Shown piece by piece: positions 1 to 8,187 of a stretch of DNA of 64,000 nucleotides. The stretch is from Bacilli bacterium. Its GTDB lineage: Bacteria; Bacillota_I; Bacilli_A; RF39; UBA660. The notes beneath the pieces were generated by a model, which did not search any database, had not been told where the DNA came from, and was given only the letters and a program-made list of their open reading frames with translations. Numbering within the stretch: position 1 is the first letter of the stretch; the number at the start of each line of letters is the position of its first letter. A program made the translations under genes and the position numbers. The stretch covers positions 1 to 64,000 of the forward strand of contig JAFUTO010000010.1 in NCBI GenBank assembly GCA_017484205.1, read 5' to 3'.

Positions 1-367
1 TGGGCCGTGTCTCAGTACCAATGAGTCCGATCAGCCTCTCAGCTCTGATATGCATCGTTGCCTTCGTAGGCCATTGCCCCACCAACTAGCTAATACAACG
101 CAAGCTCATCTCAAAGTGAAGCCGAAGCTCCTTTTAACATAAATAGTTATCTATCTATGGATTATCCGGTATTAGCGTCCGTTTCCAGAAGTTATCCCAG
201 TCTTTGAGGTAGATTACCCACGCGTTACTCACCCGTCTGCCACTAAGAGAAAATCCAAATCCATCTTTGTGCAAGCACTCCAATTTCAAAGGGTCTCTTC
301 GTTCGACTTGCATGTCTTAGGCATGCCGCCAGCGTTCATCCTGAGCCAGTATCAAACTCTCATAAAA
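1..367 (-). rRNA. rrs: 16S rRNA, 5' portion (cut by window edge)
   Basis: Read on the minus strand, this begins with AGAGTTTGATACTGGCTCAG near 360-341 and continues through the universally conserved early 16S blocks (AACGCTGGCGGCATGCCTAA, GACGGGTGAGTAACGCGTGG, ACTGAGACACGGCCCA). About the first quarter of the gene is present; the rest lies left of base 1. The 5' end is placed within a few bases by analogy with TTTATGAGAGTTTGAT starts of Bacillota. Transcription is leftward, the direction of most genes in the window. Confidence 0.98.
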
Positions 368-430
368 AAATAAATTAATTTTTAATTTAGAATTGTTTGT
401 TTCCTAGCTAAATTTGAATTGACATTTTGC

Positions 431-447
431 TCAGTTTTCAAAGATCA
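431..447 (-). promoter_or_regulatory. boxA-like antitermination element of the rRNA leader
   Basis: The minus strand reads TGATCTTTGAAAACTGA, matching the TGCTCTTTGAAAA boxA core that recruits NusB/S10 in rRNA leaders. It lies about 65-80 bases upstream of the mature 16S 5' end and downstream of both promoters, as expected. Confidence 0.8.
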
Positions 448-511
448 TTCACTACATTTCATTATATGTAATAAAATGCAATAATAATACACTTTTTGCA
501 AGTGCACTAAT

Positions 512-540
512 AATATATCAAATACTTTCGATTAAGTCAA
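512..540 (-). promoter_or_regulatory. rRNA promoter P2
   Basis: Minus strand: -35 TTGACT (540-535), 17-base spacer, -10 TATATT (517-512). The predicted start falls on a G near 505, as in GTP-sensing rRNA promoters of Bacillota. Confidence 0.85.
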
Positions 541-614
541 TACTTTTTTTCAAGATTTTTAAATTTTTTATTTTCTTTACATTTTGTACTGCCTTTTCAT
601 CCGAAAGCACTACT

Positions 615-643
615 AATATACCAAATAAAAATATACAAGTCAA
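615..643 (-). promoter_or_regulatory. rRNA promoter P1
   Basis: Minus strand: -35 TTGACT (643-638), 17-base spacer, -10 TATATT (620-615), predicted G start near 608. Spacing, hexamers and the downstream TTAG/AGTGC context repeat those of P2 about 103 bases further on, so the two form a tandem pair. Confidence 0.85.
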
Positions 644-714
644 CACTTTTTTTATAACTTTTTTAAATTTTTCAAAAGTTTACACAAAAAAAGGATTTTT
701 AACATCCTTTTTTA

Positions 715-1254
715 TTATTTTGCTTTTGTATTCAATATATTATATTCGTCATGATATTTTAAATTTGCTTTTGTGTCAAACGCGAAAAATTTATTTTTAT
801 AAGATTCGATTAATTCAGATAGTGAATTTCTAACTACAATATCTAGTTCATCACTATATCGCATTATCTTTTTATGATATTTATATTCCATTCTATCTAG
901 AATTTTATACTCACCAGTAGGAAATACTCGCAAATCTAAATCATAATCGATATATTTTATTGTACCATCTTCAATAATAAATGGTGTTGCTATATTACAA
1001 TAGTAAAATATACCATCTTTTTTAAGCTGAACTATAATATTATACCAACTGTCTTTAAAGAAATACAATATAGCTGGTTCTTTTGTCCTCCAAGTTGCTC
1101 CGTCAGCTTCTGTTACCAGCGTTTTATTATTGCCACATACTATATAATCTTTTTTTACATCTAATACTAAAGCTTCATCCCATGATCTATGAATCTTACC
1201 ATTGTGTTTATAGCATTGTATTTGTAATTTATCACCAATACTAATTTTTTCCAT
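715..1254 (-). CDS. ntdP: DUF402-family nucleoside tri-/diphosphate phosphatase-like protein
   Basis: The 179-residue protein matches the size and pattern of the NtdP/YgaC (DUF402) family, metal-dependent phosphatases acting on nucleoside tri- and diphosphates. Recognisable features are an early YKHNGKIHRSW-like block, a central YYCNIATP segment and the acidic stretch IDYDLDLRVFP followed by a glutamate-rich helix, the presumed metal site. I place the start at the ATG at 1254, not the in-frame GTG at 1260, because GAGAGG then sits five bases upstream. It stands alone, transcribed away from the protease gene and toward the rRNA promoters. The family assignment is by pattern recognition only. 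Confidence 0.8.
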   Translation of the reverse strand: MEKISIGDKLQIQCYKHNGKIHRSWDEALVLDVKKDYIVCGNNKTLVTEADGATWRTKEPAILYFFKDSWYNIIVQLKKDGIFYYCNIATPFIIEDGTIKYIDYDLDLRVFPTGEYKILDRMEYKYHKKIMRYSDELDIVVRNSLSELIESYKNKFFAFDTKANLKYHDEYNILNTKAK

Positions 1255-1291
1255 AAACACCTCTCATTAACATTATAAAACTTTTTGAAGT

Positions 1292-1315
1292 AAAAAGAAA
1301 GTCCTAAGACTTTCT
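1292..1315 (-). terminator. Terminator after ctpA
   Basis: Perfect 8-bp stem (AGAAAGTC / GACTTTCT) with a CTAA loop followed on the minus strand by TTTTTA. It overlaps the ctpA stop codon. Confidence 0.85.
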
Positions 1316-2585
1316 AATTATCCATTAAGTATTTTTTAGCCGCTTCTAATTGATTATCAGTGTTTTCATTTAATTTTACTTCTACATCAGGTTTAATTCC
1401 TTCACCATGTATCCAGTTACCATTTGGTGTTAACCACTTTTTAGTAGTCATTTTATACTGTTCCATCGTTGAAGTTAAAGATAATGTCTGTACAGTTCCT
1501 TTACCAAAAGTTTTTTCACCTATAATAGTGGCATTTAAATTATCTTTTAATGCTGATGTTAAGACTTCAGAAGCTGAAGCAGTATTTCCATTTACCAAAA
1601 CTACTATCGGATATTCTTTGTCTACATTACCTTTTGAATATGTTTTTTCCCTTGTTCCATCGCGAGTTTCCATTTGAAATATTACTTTATCGCTGTTCAT
1701 GAATAGACTTATTATATTTGTAGTAGTTTCTAAATCTCCACCAGAATTATCACGTAAGTCTATAATTAATGAATCTATATTTTGTTCTTCTAAAGATTTT
1801 AATTCTTTTTTAAATTGAGTATAACTGTTTGAAGCAAATATTGACATATATATATATCCTATCTTTTTGCCACTTTCTTCATACAATTTTGAAATAACTG
1901 ATTTTAATTCAATATGTCTTTTTGTTATTGTATATGTTCGTTCTTTTTCATCTCTTTTAATAACTAATTTAAAATCTTTCTTTTCACTATTTCTAACATA
2001 TGTTGAAAAATCAGACGTTGTCATATCTGTAGATGATTTATCATCTATAGATATAATAATATCGCCCAATTGTAATCCAGCTTCTATTGCAGGGGAATCC
2101 GCGAATAAGCCTACAATTACTATTTGATCATTTAATTTGGATATTTCTACACCTAATCCTTCATATGAACCGTTTAAAGTAATATTGAAGTTATCATATG
2201 TTGTAGTCTCCATAAATGTTGTATATGGATCATCTACTGCTTCTAGCATTCCTTTTATTCCACCATTAATTATTTTAGTACTATCAACATCCAAATAATA
2301 ATTATTCATAATATCGGTATAAGTTTCAACTAAAGCTTGAACATTATCATCAACTTGAATATATTTATTTTTTTCTCTTTTTGCTTCTTTATTAAAAGCA
2401 ACTGTAGTTAAAGCTGCGCCAATAATTATTCCTACTAATATAACTAACATAAATTCTGTAGTGGATAATGTCGTCATCTTTTTTTCAAAATTAATTTCTT
2501 CATCTACTTTTCGTTTTACTTCTTTTTGAACGTTTTTTACTTTTTCTTTTGTTTTTTCTTCTATTTTCTTTTTTATTTCTGCCAT
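1314..2585 (-). CDS. ctpA: S41-family C-terminal processing peptidase (membrane-anchored)
   Basis: A 423-residue carboxyl-terminal processing protease that should cleave misfolded or signalling proteins outside the membrane. A Lys/Glu-rich cytoplasmic N-terminus (1-40) is followed by one membrane segment (about 45-64), a PDZ domain (about 130-215, with the YEGLGVEI and GLQLGDII hallmarks) and the S41 catalytic domain. The nucleophile is predicted at Ser337 (NTASASE) and the general-base lysine at Lys362 (TFGKGTV), with the 25-residue spacing of CtpB-type enzymes. The RBS AGGTGAT precedes the ATG. CtpB has a sporulation role in Bacillus, but nothing here fixes the substrate. Confidence 0.93.
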   Translation of the reverse strand: MAEIKKKIEEKTKEKVKNVQKEVKRKVDEEINFEKKMTTLSTTEFMLVILVGIIIGAALTTVAFNKEAKREKNKYIQVDDNVQALVETYTDIMNNYYLDVDSTKIINGGIKGMLEAVDDPYTTFMETTTYDNFNITLNGSYEGLGVEISKLNDQIVIVGLFADSPAIEAGLQLGDIIISIDDKSSTDMTTSDFSTYVRNSEKKDFKLVIKRDEKERTYTITKRHIELKSVISKLYEESGKKIGYIYMSIFASNSYTQFKKELKSLEEQNIDSLIIDLRDNSGGDLETTTNIISLFMNSDKVIFQMETRDGTREKTYSKGNVDKEYPIVVLVNGNTASASEVLTSALKDNLNATIIGEKTFGKGTVQTLSLTSTMEQYKMTTKKWLTPNGNWIHGEGIKPDVEVKLNENTDNQLEAAKKYLMDN

Positions 2586-2624
2586 CTAGTATCACCTATA
2601 TTAGTATAGCATAAAAGACCAAAA

Positions 2625-2647
2625 ATAAAAAGTGCAATTAAGCACTT
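2625..2647 (-). terminator. Terminator
   Basis: Stem AAGTGC/GCACTT around AATTAA, followed on the minus strand by TTTTTATTTTT. It ends the 2638-3138 gene. Confidence 0.75.
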
Positions 2648-3138
2648 AAATTTTCTAAATATGTTGTAATATTATCTCCAACTCTTGTAGATGATATTTT
2701 GCCATTAACAACATGAATTAATGTTGTTTCACTAAATCTAATATCAGTTATCTTATCTACAGATAAATTAGATTCAGTTGATATATAATTACTGTTAAAA
2801 TCATCTGATAAGTCAACTATATAAAATCTTTTATGATTATCTTTATTATTATATGTAGTTATATAAGACTCATATGATGTTGAATTATCATCATTTGGTG
2901 CTTCAACTAATACATAATAATCTTCTTCACTACGGTTTAATATACTACCAACAATGATTTTATCATATTGAATTTCTACAGCTGGATCTTTTTCTTTTTT
3001 ATCTCTTGTTATAAACATTGTAATTAATGTAAATACCAATAATACAGCTAATAATCCACCTAATATTTTAAAGAAACTGTCAACTTTAATTTCTTCGTCT
3101 ACCCTTACGTTTTTTCTTTCTTTTGCACTTTTTCTCAT
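2638..3138 (-). CDS. Membrane-anchored protein with thioredoxin-like pattern but no cysteines
   Basis: The 166-residue protein has a basic N-terminus, a membrane segment at about 20-44 and an extracytoplasmic domain. Its secondary-structure pattern (YYVLVEAP, then RFYIVDLSDD, then IRFSETTLIHVVNGKIS) follows the beta-alpha-beta order of thioredoxins, including the strand ending in a NGK turn, yet the protein has no CxxC motif and no cysteine at all. The fold assignment is inference. The ATG at 3138 is preferred over an in-frame GTG at 3147 because the GGGTGG Shine-Dalgarno overlaps that GTG. It lies between a lipoprotein gene and ctpA in the same direction. Confidence 0.7.
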   Translation of the reverse strand: MRKSAKERKNVRVDEEIKVDSFFKILGGLLAVLLVFTLITMFITRDKKEKDPAVEIQYDKIIVGSILNRSEEDYYVLVEAPNDDNSTSYESYITTYNNKDNHKRFYIVDLSDDFNSNYISTESNLSVDKITDIRFSETTLIHVVNGKISSTRVGDNITTYLENLSA

Positions 3139-3187
3139 TTTAACCACCCAAAATCATTATAGCATAATTTTGAGAAGTATCAAAGAT

Positions 3188-4186
3188 TTATTTACCTACA
3201 GGTAAAACATTTATCGAATTTGCAACAGACAATAATTCTTGTTCAGATAAATTGCTTGATGTAACATAATAATCTATGCCATTACTTGACCATGTAATTG
3301 AGTTATCTGATAAAGCACCTATAGTATCGCCTATCATTTCAGGACTACCATACATTGGTATTGTTGTTAACTCAGATAACTTAGACGATGTTTCTTGTAC
3401 TAACATAAATGGATTATCGCCTTCAAATGTTAGTATTATTCTTTCGCCATTATCAGTATTCACCTTATCTTGTGTTGATAAATATGTTTTTTCTGGTATA
3501 TACATTGGATATATAATAGAGTCAATTTTTGATACGCTTTGTACTTCTTCATCTGTTACAGATGTGTTCAATGAACTATTAAGTTCGAAGTAGTCATCAC
3601 TGAAGTTTGGTCTTGTATTAATATCTGTAAATGTTACTCTCATCAAAACATTGTCATCAGCGTCCATTACTTCTACTGTTTTAATATTTGATGAATCATC
3701 TATATATACATTTTGTTTAACTAAATCCTCATTATTTGAATAATTTACTTTACTAGTTATTACATATCCATTATTCGTTTCTTTAACAGTGGCATTACCA
3801 TCATCCAAAATATCTTTTAATATAGTCTGTAATAAATATATTTGTGAATTATTATATGGCCAGTCACTTTGGAATTTGAAACTCTTATTTAATGCTGGAG
3901 TTAAAACATAAACACCTTCAGAATTCTTTAATAATATTTGAATATGGTTATTATTAATATTTTTTAAACTTACGCGAAACAAATCATTTTCTTTATATGA
4001 AACATCTATGTCATACATATAGACATCTTCATTGTTAATTATTTCAAGTTCACCTTTTAAATGATATGCTGATAAATTTTCTACATTATTTTTAAGTTTA
4101 GTTATAACATCCTTATTCTTTTTCCCACAACCAATCGCAAATATGCTTATAGTTGCAGCAATTAAAACTAATATTTTTTTACTCAT
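3188..4186 (-). CDS. Lipoprotein, LolA/GerS-like domain
   Basis: This 332-residue protein begins with a lipoprotein signal (hydrophobic stretch then IFAIGCGK lipobox), so it should be lipid-anchored at the outer face of the membrane. The mature part alternates short beta strands (AYHLKGELEI, DIDVSYKENDLFRV, VYVLTPAL, NVLMRVTFTDI) in the manner of LolA-type lipid-binding barrels, also seen in clostridial germination lipoproteins of the GerS/YdcC type. That similarity is inferred from pattern. AAAGGGAAG six bases before the ATG at 4186 selects this start over an upstream ATG at 4204. The C-terminal third is unassigned. Confidence 0.75.
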   Translation of the reverse strand: MSKKILVLIAATISIFAIGCGKKNKDVITKLKNNVENLSAYHLKGELEIINNEDVYMYDIDVSYKENDLFRVSLKNINNNHIQILLKNSEGVYVLTPALNKSFKFQSDWPYNNSQIYLLQTILKDILDDGNATVKETNNGYVITSKVNYSNNEDLVKQNVYIDDSSNIKTVEVMDADDNVLMRVTFTDINTRPNFSDDYFELNSSLNTSVTDEEVQSVSKIDSIIYPMYIPEKTYLSTQDKVNTDNGERIILTFEGDNPFMLVQETSSKLSELTTIPMYGSPEMIGDTIGALSDNSITWSSNGIDYYVTSSNLSEQELLSVANSINVLPVGK

Positions 4187-4272
4187 AATACACTTCCCTT
4201 TCATTAAAGTATATTAATATTAATGAATAATATGAAAAAAATAGATAAGAATATATAATAAAGGAGGGTACT

Positions 4273-4467
4273 ATGGAAACATTACAAAAGGTATGTTTAG
4301 TTTTTACTATCATAGGAGCATTAAACTGGTTATTAATTGGAATTCTTGATTTTAACCTTGTGACTTTCATTTTTGGTGAAAGCATGCTTACAAATATAGT
4401 TTACATACTAGTAGGTATTGCTGGTATCGTTAACATTGGAATTCTATTCAATCATATTGAATCATAA
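4273..4467 (+). CDS. DUF378 small membrane protein
   Basis: A 64-residue protein made of two membrane helices, with the DUF378 (YuzA-like) pattern: GALNWLLIGILDFNLV in the first hairpin and IVYILVGIAGI in the second. Function unknown for the family. AAGGAGGG lies at ideal spacing before the ATG. It is one of the few rightward genes here and shares a bidirectional terminator with cdaR. Confidence 0.9.
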   Translation: METLQKVCLVFTIIGALNWLLIGILDFNLVTFIFGESMLTNIVYILVGIAGIVNIGILFNHIES

Positions 4468-4493
4468 AAAAAGTACTTTTAAAAGTACTTTTT
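4466..4493. terminator. Bidirectional terminator between DUF378 gene and cdaR
   Basis: Self-complementary AAAAAGTACTTTT/AAAAGTACTTTTT with U-runs on both strands, lying between two converging genes. Confidence 0.85.
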
Positions 4494-5838
4494 ATTTGAA
4501 TATATTTATATCAACTGTTTTTGTTTTAGCTGTATATTCAACTCTAACATCAGATCCAGATACTTGAACATTAACACCTTTATGTTCACCCGCATCTAAT
4601 CCGGTTAAGTCTACATAAGCAGTTATATCATCAGCTGTTATAGAGTCAATAACTGAACTAACACCTTTTACAGTTACAGATACACTTGTATCGTTTGATG
4701 TAAGACCTTGTGCTCTATAACCATCCGCAAGTCCACGGACATCGATTTTAATGCCATCTATTGTCTTTTCAGATACTTTATCTAAATTAACAACTGCAGT
4801 CACTGTATTAGCGCTCATAGATCTAATACCACTAGGTCTTTCTATTTCTACCTTGTATTCTGTTTTACTCTTAATACCTTCAACACTTATTTCAATAGGT
4901 ATATATTGTAATGATGATAATACATCATTTGTACCATATACTGTTACCTCTGATACTGATTGTGTTATTGAACTGATTGCTTGACCAAACGCTACTGAAC
5001 CAGTTGGAATAATTCTAACAGGTACTGTCTTGCTTGGTGATGTTATATTTATAGTTGCCTCTATTGTGGAAGGTACAACTTCAACATCTACAGCATTACC
5101 ATCTGTATCATAAGCTTTTAATTCAACATCTTTTAATGTATATGTACCAACTTCTTGTTTTGCTATATTAGTAACATCTACTAATGCTTTTACAGTTGCA
5201 GCTTTCTTAATTTGATAATCAGCGCCTTTTATTACAACTTTATCTGTATCTAATGTTACATTATCAACAATAAGTTTTGAATTTAATGAATCTTGATTTA
5301 ATAAATCTATTGTTACTGTTCTTGTATCAGATACTTTAGGATATATGTATACTGTTACAACACTTGGATTAACTCTATATTCGATTGATGTAGATGCTTG
5401 ATTATATTTAAGTTCTACTCTATGTTGACCAGCTTTTAAGTTACTTAAATCAACTGTAACCTCTCCTGCTGGGGCTTGTTTTGCTATATATAAATCAGCA
5501 TTACTACCAATTAATGTAATATCAACTGTTTCAGGTAATCCTTCAACAACATATGATTCACTATTATATATTACATTTATTTTTTGGTTTCTTAATATTT
5601 CAGCCGAATTATCACTATATACTAATATTTTTTGATCTATAACAATAAACATTGTTATTGCTAAGAAAAGAGATATAAATAATAAAGTATTAGTTTTTGA
5701 TAACCATGTTTCAAGGAACTTTCCTTTATTCCCAAATCTTTCAGTTATTCTTACAATTAATCTAGTAATTGGCATTATGATATATTTATCAAATGCTTTT
5801 TCTATTTTAGAAAGAGAATTATTCGTTTTCTTCTTCAT
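4492..5838 (-). CDS. cdaR: CdaR, YbbR-domain regulator of diadenylate cyclase
   Basis: The 448-residue protein has a short cytoplasmic N-terminus, a membrane segment at about 51-69 and a long extracytoplasmic part built from about four YbbR repeats (recurring VTVYI, VDVTNI and the closing VDLTGLDAGEHKGVNV type blocks). In Bacillus, Listeria and Staphylococcus CdaR binds CdaA in the membrane and tunes c-di-AMP synthesis. Its start overlaps the 3' end of cdaA by 20 bases, with GAAGGAGA inside cdaA as ribosome binding site, so the two are translationally linked. glmM, often third in this operon, is not here. Confidence 0.93.
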   Translation of the reverse strand: MKKKTNNSLSKIEKAFDKYIIMPITRLIVRITERFGNKGKFLETWLSKTNTLLFISLFLAITMFIVIDQKILVYSDNSAEILRNQKINVIYNSESYVVEGLPETVDITLIGSNADLYIAKQAPAGEVTVDLSNLKAGQHRVELKYNQASTSIEYRVNPSVVTVYIYPKVSDTRTVTIDLLNQDSLNSKLIVDNVTLDTDKVVIKGADYQIKKAATVKALVDVTNIAKQEVGTYTLKDVELKAYDTDGNAVDVEVVPSTIEATINITSPSKTVPVRIIPTGSVAFGQAISSITQSVSEVTVYGTNDVLSSLQYIPIEISVEGIKSKTEYKVEIERPSGIRSMSANTVTAVVNLDKVSEKTIDGIKIDVRGLADGYRAQGLTSNDTSVSVTVKGVSSVIDSITADDITAYVDLTGLDAGEHKGVNVQVSGSDVRVEYTAKTKTVDINIFK

Positions 5839-6640
5839 CTATGTCATCTCCTTCCTCATTATAAGTCAATGTAGATTTTGGTCTTAATTCTTCTAATAAA
5901 CGCATCTTAATTTCGTCAATAGTCATATTATAATATAACTCTCCACCAATCGCTAAAGAAACTCTACCTGTTTCTTCAGATACGATAATAGATATAGAAT
6001 CCATTTCTTCAGATATACCTAGGGCTGCTCTATGTCTTGTACCTAATCTTTTACTTATTTTTAAACTATCACTAGTTGGGAATACGGCACCTGCACATAC
6101 GATTTGGTCACCCTCGATAATAACACCACCATCATGTAATGGGTTACCTTCATAGAAAATAGCTATTAATAAATCACTAGATATTTTAGCATATATCTTT
6201 TTAGCTCTACTTATGTAATCACCTAAACTATTTTCTCTTTCTAATACGATTAAAGCACCAATTCTATATTTTCTTAAATACTCTAAAGCATTTATAATTT
6301 CATATACAACTGACTCTCTTTCATCTACTGTAAGAGTTTTATGTCTTCCTAATAATTGAGATCTGCCTAATTGTTCCAATACATTTCTTATTTCTGGTTG
6401 GAAAATTATTAATAAAGCTACTGGGCCCCATTGGATAACATAATCTAGTAAATAACCAATTGTTGGCAAACTAAATAAGTCACTTAATATTTTTAAAGCT
6501 ATTATAATTAATATACCTTTAAATAAAAGTACCATTTTAACATTTTTTCTTAAATTTTTAAGTATATAATAGAATACTAGCCAAACTATTAAAACATCGA
6601 CTAATTTTCGTATTAACTCTATTATTCCATCAATTGTCAT
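5819..6640 (-). CDS. cdaA: Diadenylate cyclase CdaA
   Basis: The 273-residue membrane enzyme makes c-di-AMP from two ATP. Three hydrophobic helices (about 12-28, 36-54, 60-80) precede the DAC domain. The catalytic DGG (NPLHDGGVII, about 170-172) and RHR (GTRHRAALG, about 202-204) motifs are both intact. AGGAGG with a six-base spacer fixes the ATG at 6640; an in-frame GTG at 6658 lies upstream of the ribosome binding site and is rejected. It is first in a two-gene unit with cdaR, with a terminator-separated neighbour upstream. c-di-AMP controls potassium and osmolyte uptake and wall homeostasis in Bacillota. Confidence 0.96.
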   Translation of the reverse strand: MTIDGIIELIRKLVDVLIVWLVFYYILKNLRKNVKMVLLFKGILIIIALKILSDLFSLPTIGYLLDYVIQWGPVALLIIFQPEIRNVLEQLGRSQLLGRHKTLTVDERESVVYEIINALEYLRKYRIGALIVLERENSLGDYISRAKKIYAKISSDLLIAIFYEGNPLHDGGVIIEGDQIVCAGAVFPTSDSLKISKRLGTRHRAALGISEEMDSISIIVSEETGRVSLAIGGELYYNMTIDEIKMRLLEELRPKSTLTYNEEGDDIDEEENE

Positions 6641-6702
6641 ATTAGACCTCCTAAACACTTTTTAATTATATCATATATCACTATAAAAAAGAATATTTTG
6701 TT

Positions 6703-6730
6703 ATAAAAAAGGTAACTATATAGCTACCTT
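6703..6730 (-). terminator. Terminator
   Basis: Stem AAGGTA..TACCTT around a short AT-rich loop, followed on the minus strand by TTTTTTATAA; ends the 6729-7616 gene. Confidence 0.8.
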
Positions 6731-7616
6731 AAAATTTCCACATATCATCAGCAGTAGTAACTGGCTCAGGATTTAATTGTTCTGTTATAACTTCAGGAAC
6801 AACATTTTCCTCATAAGCAGGTGCTGGTGCTGAATTAGCATTTGTTTCTTCTTTTGGTTCTCCAACTGATGCGACTACAGTTTCATTAGAAATATTAGGC
6901 ATATCAAAAATTGAAGTTAATGGTGCTGAATTAACTGGAGTACTCAATACATTATTATCAGCTAATGCTTGTTCAGCTGCTATAGGCACTGATGTTATCG
7001 GTTCAAAGACACTTGGTGTATGATTTTGTACTTCCGCACTTACAGTTTGATTTGGTTCAAAAGTTGTATTTTGAACTTCACCAATTGGACTAGCAATATC
7101 ACTTGCAACTATACCACCATCACTAGTAATTTCTGATAAATTGCTAGGAATCGAATTTAATACATTATTGTTTGCCACTGGTTCAAAAGGAATTGATCCA
7201 CTATCACCAAATGGTGCGTTTAAATCTTCACTTACAGGTTGAATGTTTTGAATACTTGAAGTATCACCAAATGGTGCATTCAAATCTTCATTTATAGGTT
7301 GATACACATTTTGAGTACTAGTGTTACTTCCAAATGGTGCATTTAAATCTTCATTCATAGCACTAATTTCTCCAATAGGAGTATTTTGATTTGGACTAAC
7401 AACATCACTTAATGTCTTGCCTTCTAAATTTTCCATAGGGATTTCATTTATTGGCCCATCTTCTAATGGTGTATTATTGTTATTATCGTTTTTTGATTTT
7501 TTATGACCGAAATCTGTTTTATCTGCGACATAACCAACTATTATCATAACGAATACAAGTACGCCCAAAAAGACCCATTGATAGTTGGCGACAACAAAAT
7601 CCATTATACCGTCCAT
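6729..7616 (-). CDS. Membrane-anchored low-complexity protein with NEDLNAPFG repeats
   Basis: I do not recognise a family. The 295-residue protein starts with a single membrane helix (about 11-28), a short basic stretch (GHKKSKND) and then a long disordered Pro/Asn/Ser/Thr/Glu-rich tail ending in DDMWKF. The motif (N/S)EDLNAPFG occurs three times about 21 residues apart (encoded at roughly 7200-7360) and NTPIGEIS/ASPIGEVQ-like segments also recur. With Met1 outside, the topology could place the basic tail in the cytoplasm, which would suit a scaffold role; that is inference. AAGGAGGAG precedes the ATG. Confidence 0.7.
   Translation of the reverse strand: MDGIMDFVVANYQWVFLGVLVFVMIIVGYVADKTDFGHKKSKNDNNNNTPLEDGPINEIPMENLEGKTLSDVVSPNQNTPIGEISAMNEDLNAPFGSNTSTQNVYQPINEDLNAPFGDTSSIQNIQPVSEDLNAPFGDSGSIPFEPVANNNVLNSIPSNLSEITSDGGIVASDIASPIGEVQNTTFEPNQTVSAEVQNHTPSVFEPITSVPIAAEQALADNNVLSTPVNSAPLTSIFDMPNISNETVVASVGEPKEETNANSAPAPAYEENVVPEVITEQLNPEPVTTADDMWKF
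7200..7360 (-). repeat. Three in-frame copies of an EDLNAPFG-coding unit
   Basis: The block ccaaatggtgc(a/g)tt(t/c)aaatcttca appears three times at about 63-66 base spacing within the 6729-7616 gene, each encoding EDLNAPFG. Confidence 0.85.
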
Positions 7617-7680
7617 ACAACTCCTCCTTATTCTTAATAATATATTACCATTAAATTAAACATTTATCAAGTTTAAATTA

Positions 7681-8187
7681 TCATTTTTCTAAATAATCGG
7701 CACCTTTAAAGGGTTCTTCCTTTAATAAATTAGGGTAATCTTGTTGCCTCAAAACCTCATATAGCATTATGGCAACTGAATTAGATACATTAAGAGCCCT
7801 TATATTATCATTCATAGGTATTCTCATACAATGTTCTATATCTTCTTTTAATATTTCTTTAGGTATACCTGTACTTTCTTTTCCAAATATTAAATAGATA
7901 TTTTCATCTTTATTACTAAAGTCAAAAGATGTATGAGGTTTTCTACCATATCTAGTTAAATAATAATATGTTCCTTTATTTTTACTTTTAAAATCTTCAA
8001 AGTCTTCATATATAGTATAATCACAATGTTCTATATAATTAACTCCACTTCTTTTTACTGTTTTATCAGTTATCTTAAATCCCATAGGTTCTATTAAATG
8101 TAACTTTGCACCTGTACCAGCACATGTACGCATAATATTACCTGTATTTTGTGGGATTTCTGGTTCATATAAAACTATATTAATCAT
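7681..8187 (-). CDS. trmL: tRNA (cytidine(34)-2'-O)-methyltransferase TrmL
   Basis: A 168-residue SPOUT methyltransferase that 2'-O-methylates the wobble base of tRNA-Leu isoacceptors. Recognisable are the N-terminal EPEIPQNTGNIMRTCAGTGA, the IFGKESTGIP SAM-site loop and IPMNDNIRALNVSNSVAIMLYE forming the C-terminal trefoil knot. Length is typical. The ATG overlaps the stop of the upstream AAA+ gene by one base (TAATG), with AGAGGAAAA nearby, so translation is probably coupled. Confidence 0.95.
   Translation of the reverse strand: MINIVLYEPEIPQNTGNIMRTCAGTGAKLHLIEPMGFKITDKTVKRSGVNYIEHCDYTIYEDFEDFKSKNKGTYYYLTRYGRKPHTSFDFSNKDENIYLIFGKESTGIPKEILKEDIEHCMRIPMNDNIRALNVSNSVAIMLYEVLRQQDYPNLLKEEPFKGADYLEK

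Larger units (their letters stand above)
368..714 (-). other. rRNA leader and promoter region (no gene)
   Basis: This 347-base stretch between the 16S 5' end and the next gene contains two tandem sigma-A-type promoters and a boxA-like element, annotated separately. I see no protein-coding gene in it. Its right end (about 683-712) carries A- and T-runs around ggatttttaacatcc, a short hairpin suited to ending leftward transcription from the neighbouring ntdP-like gene. Confidence 0.75.
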
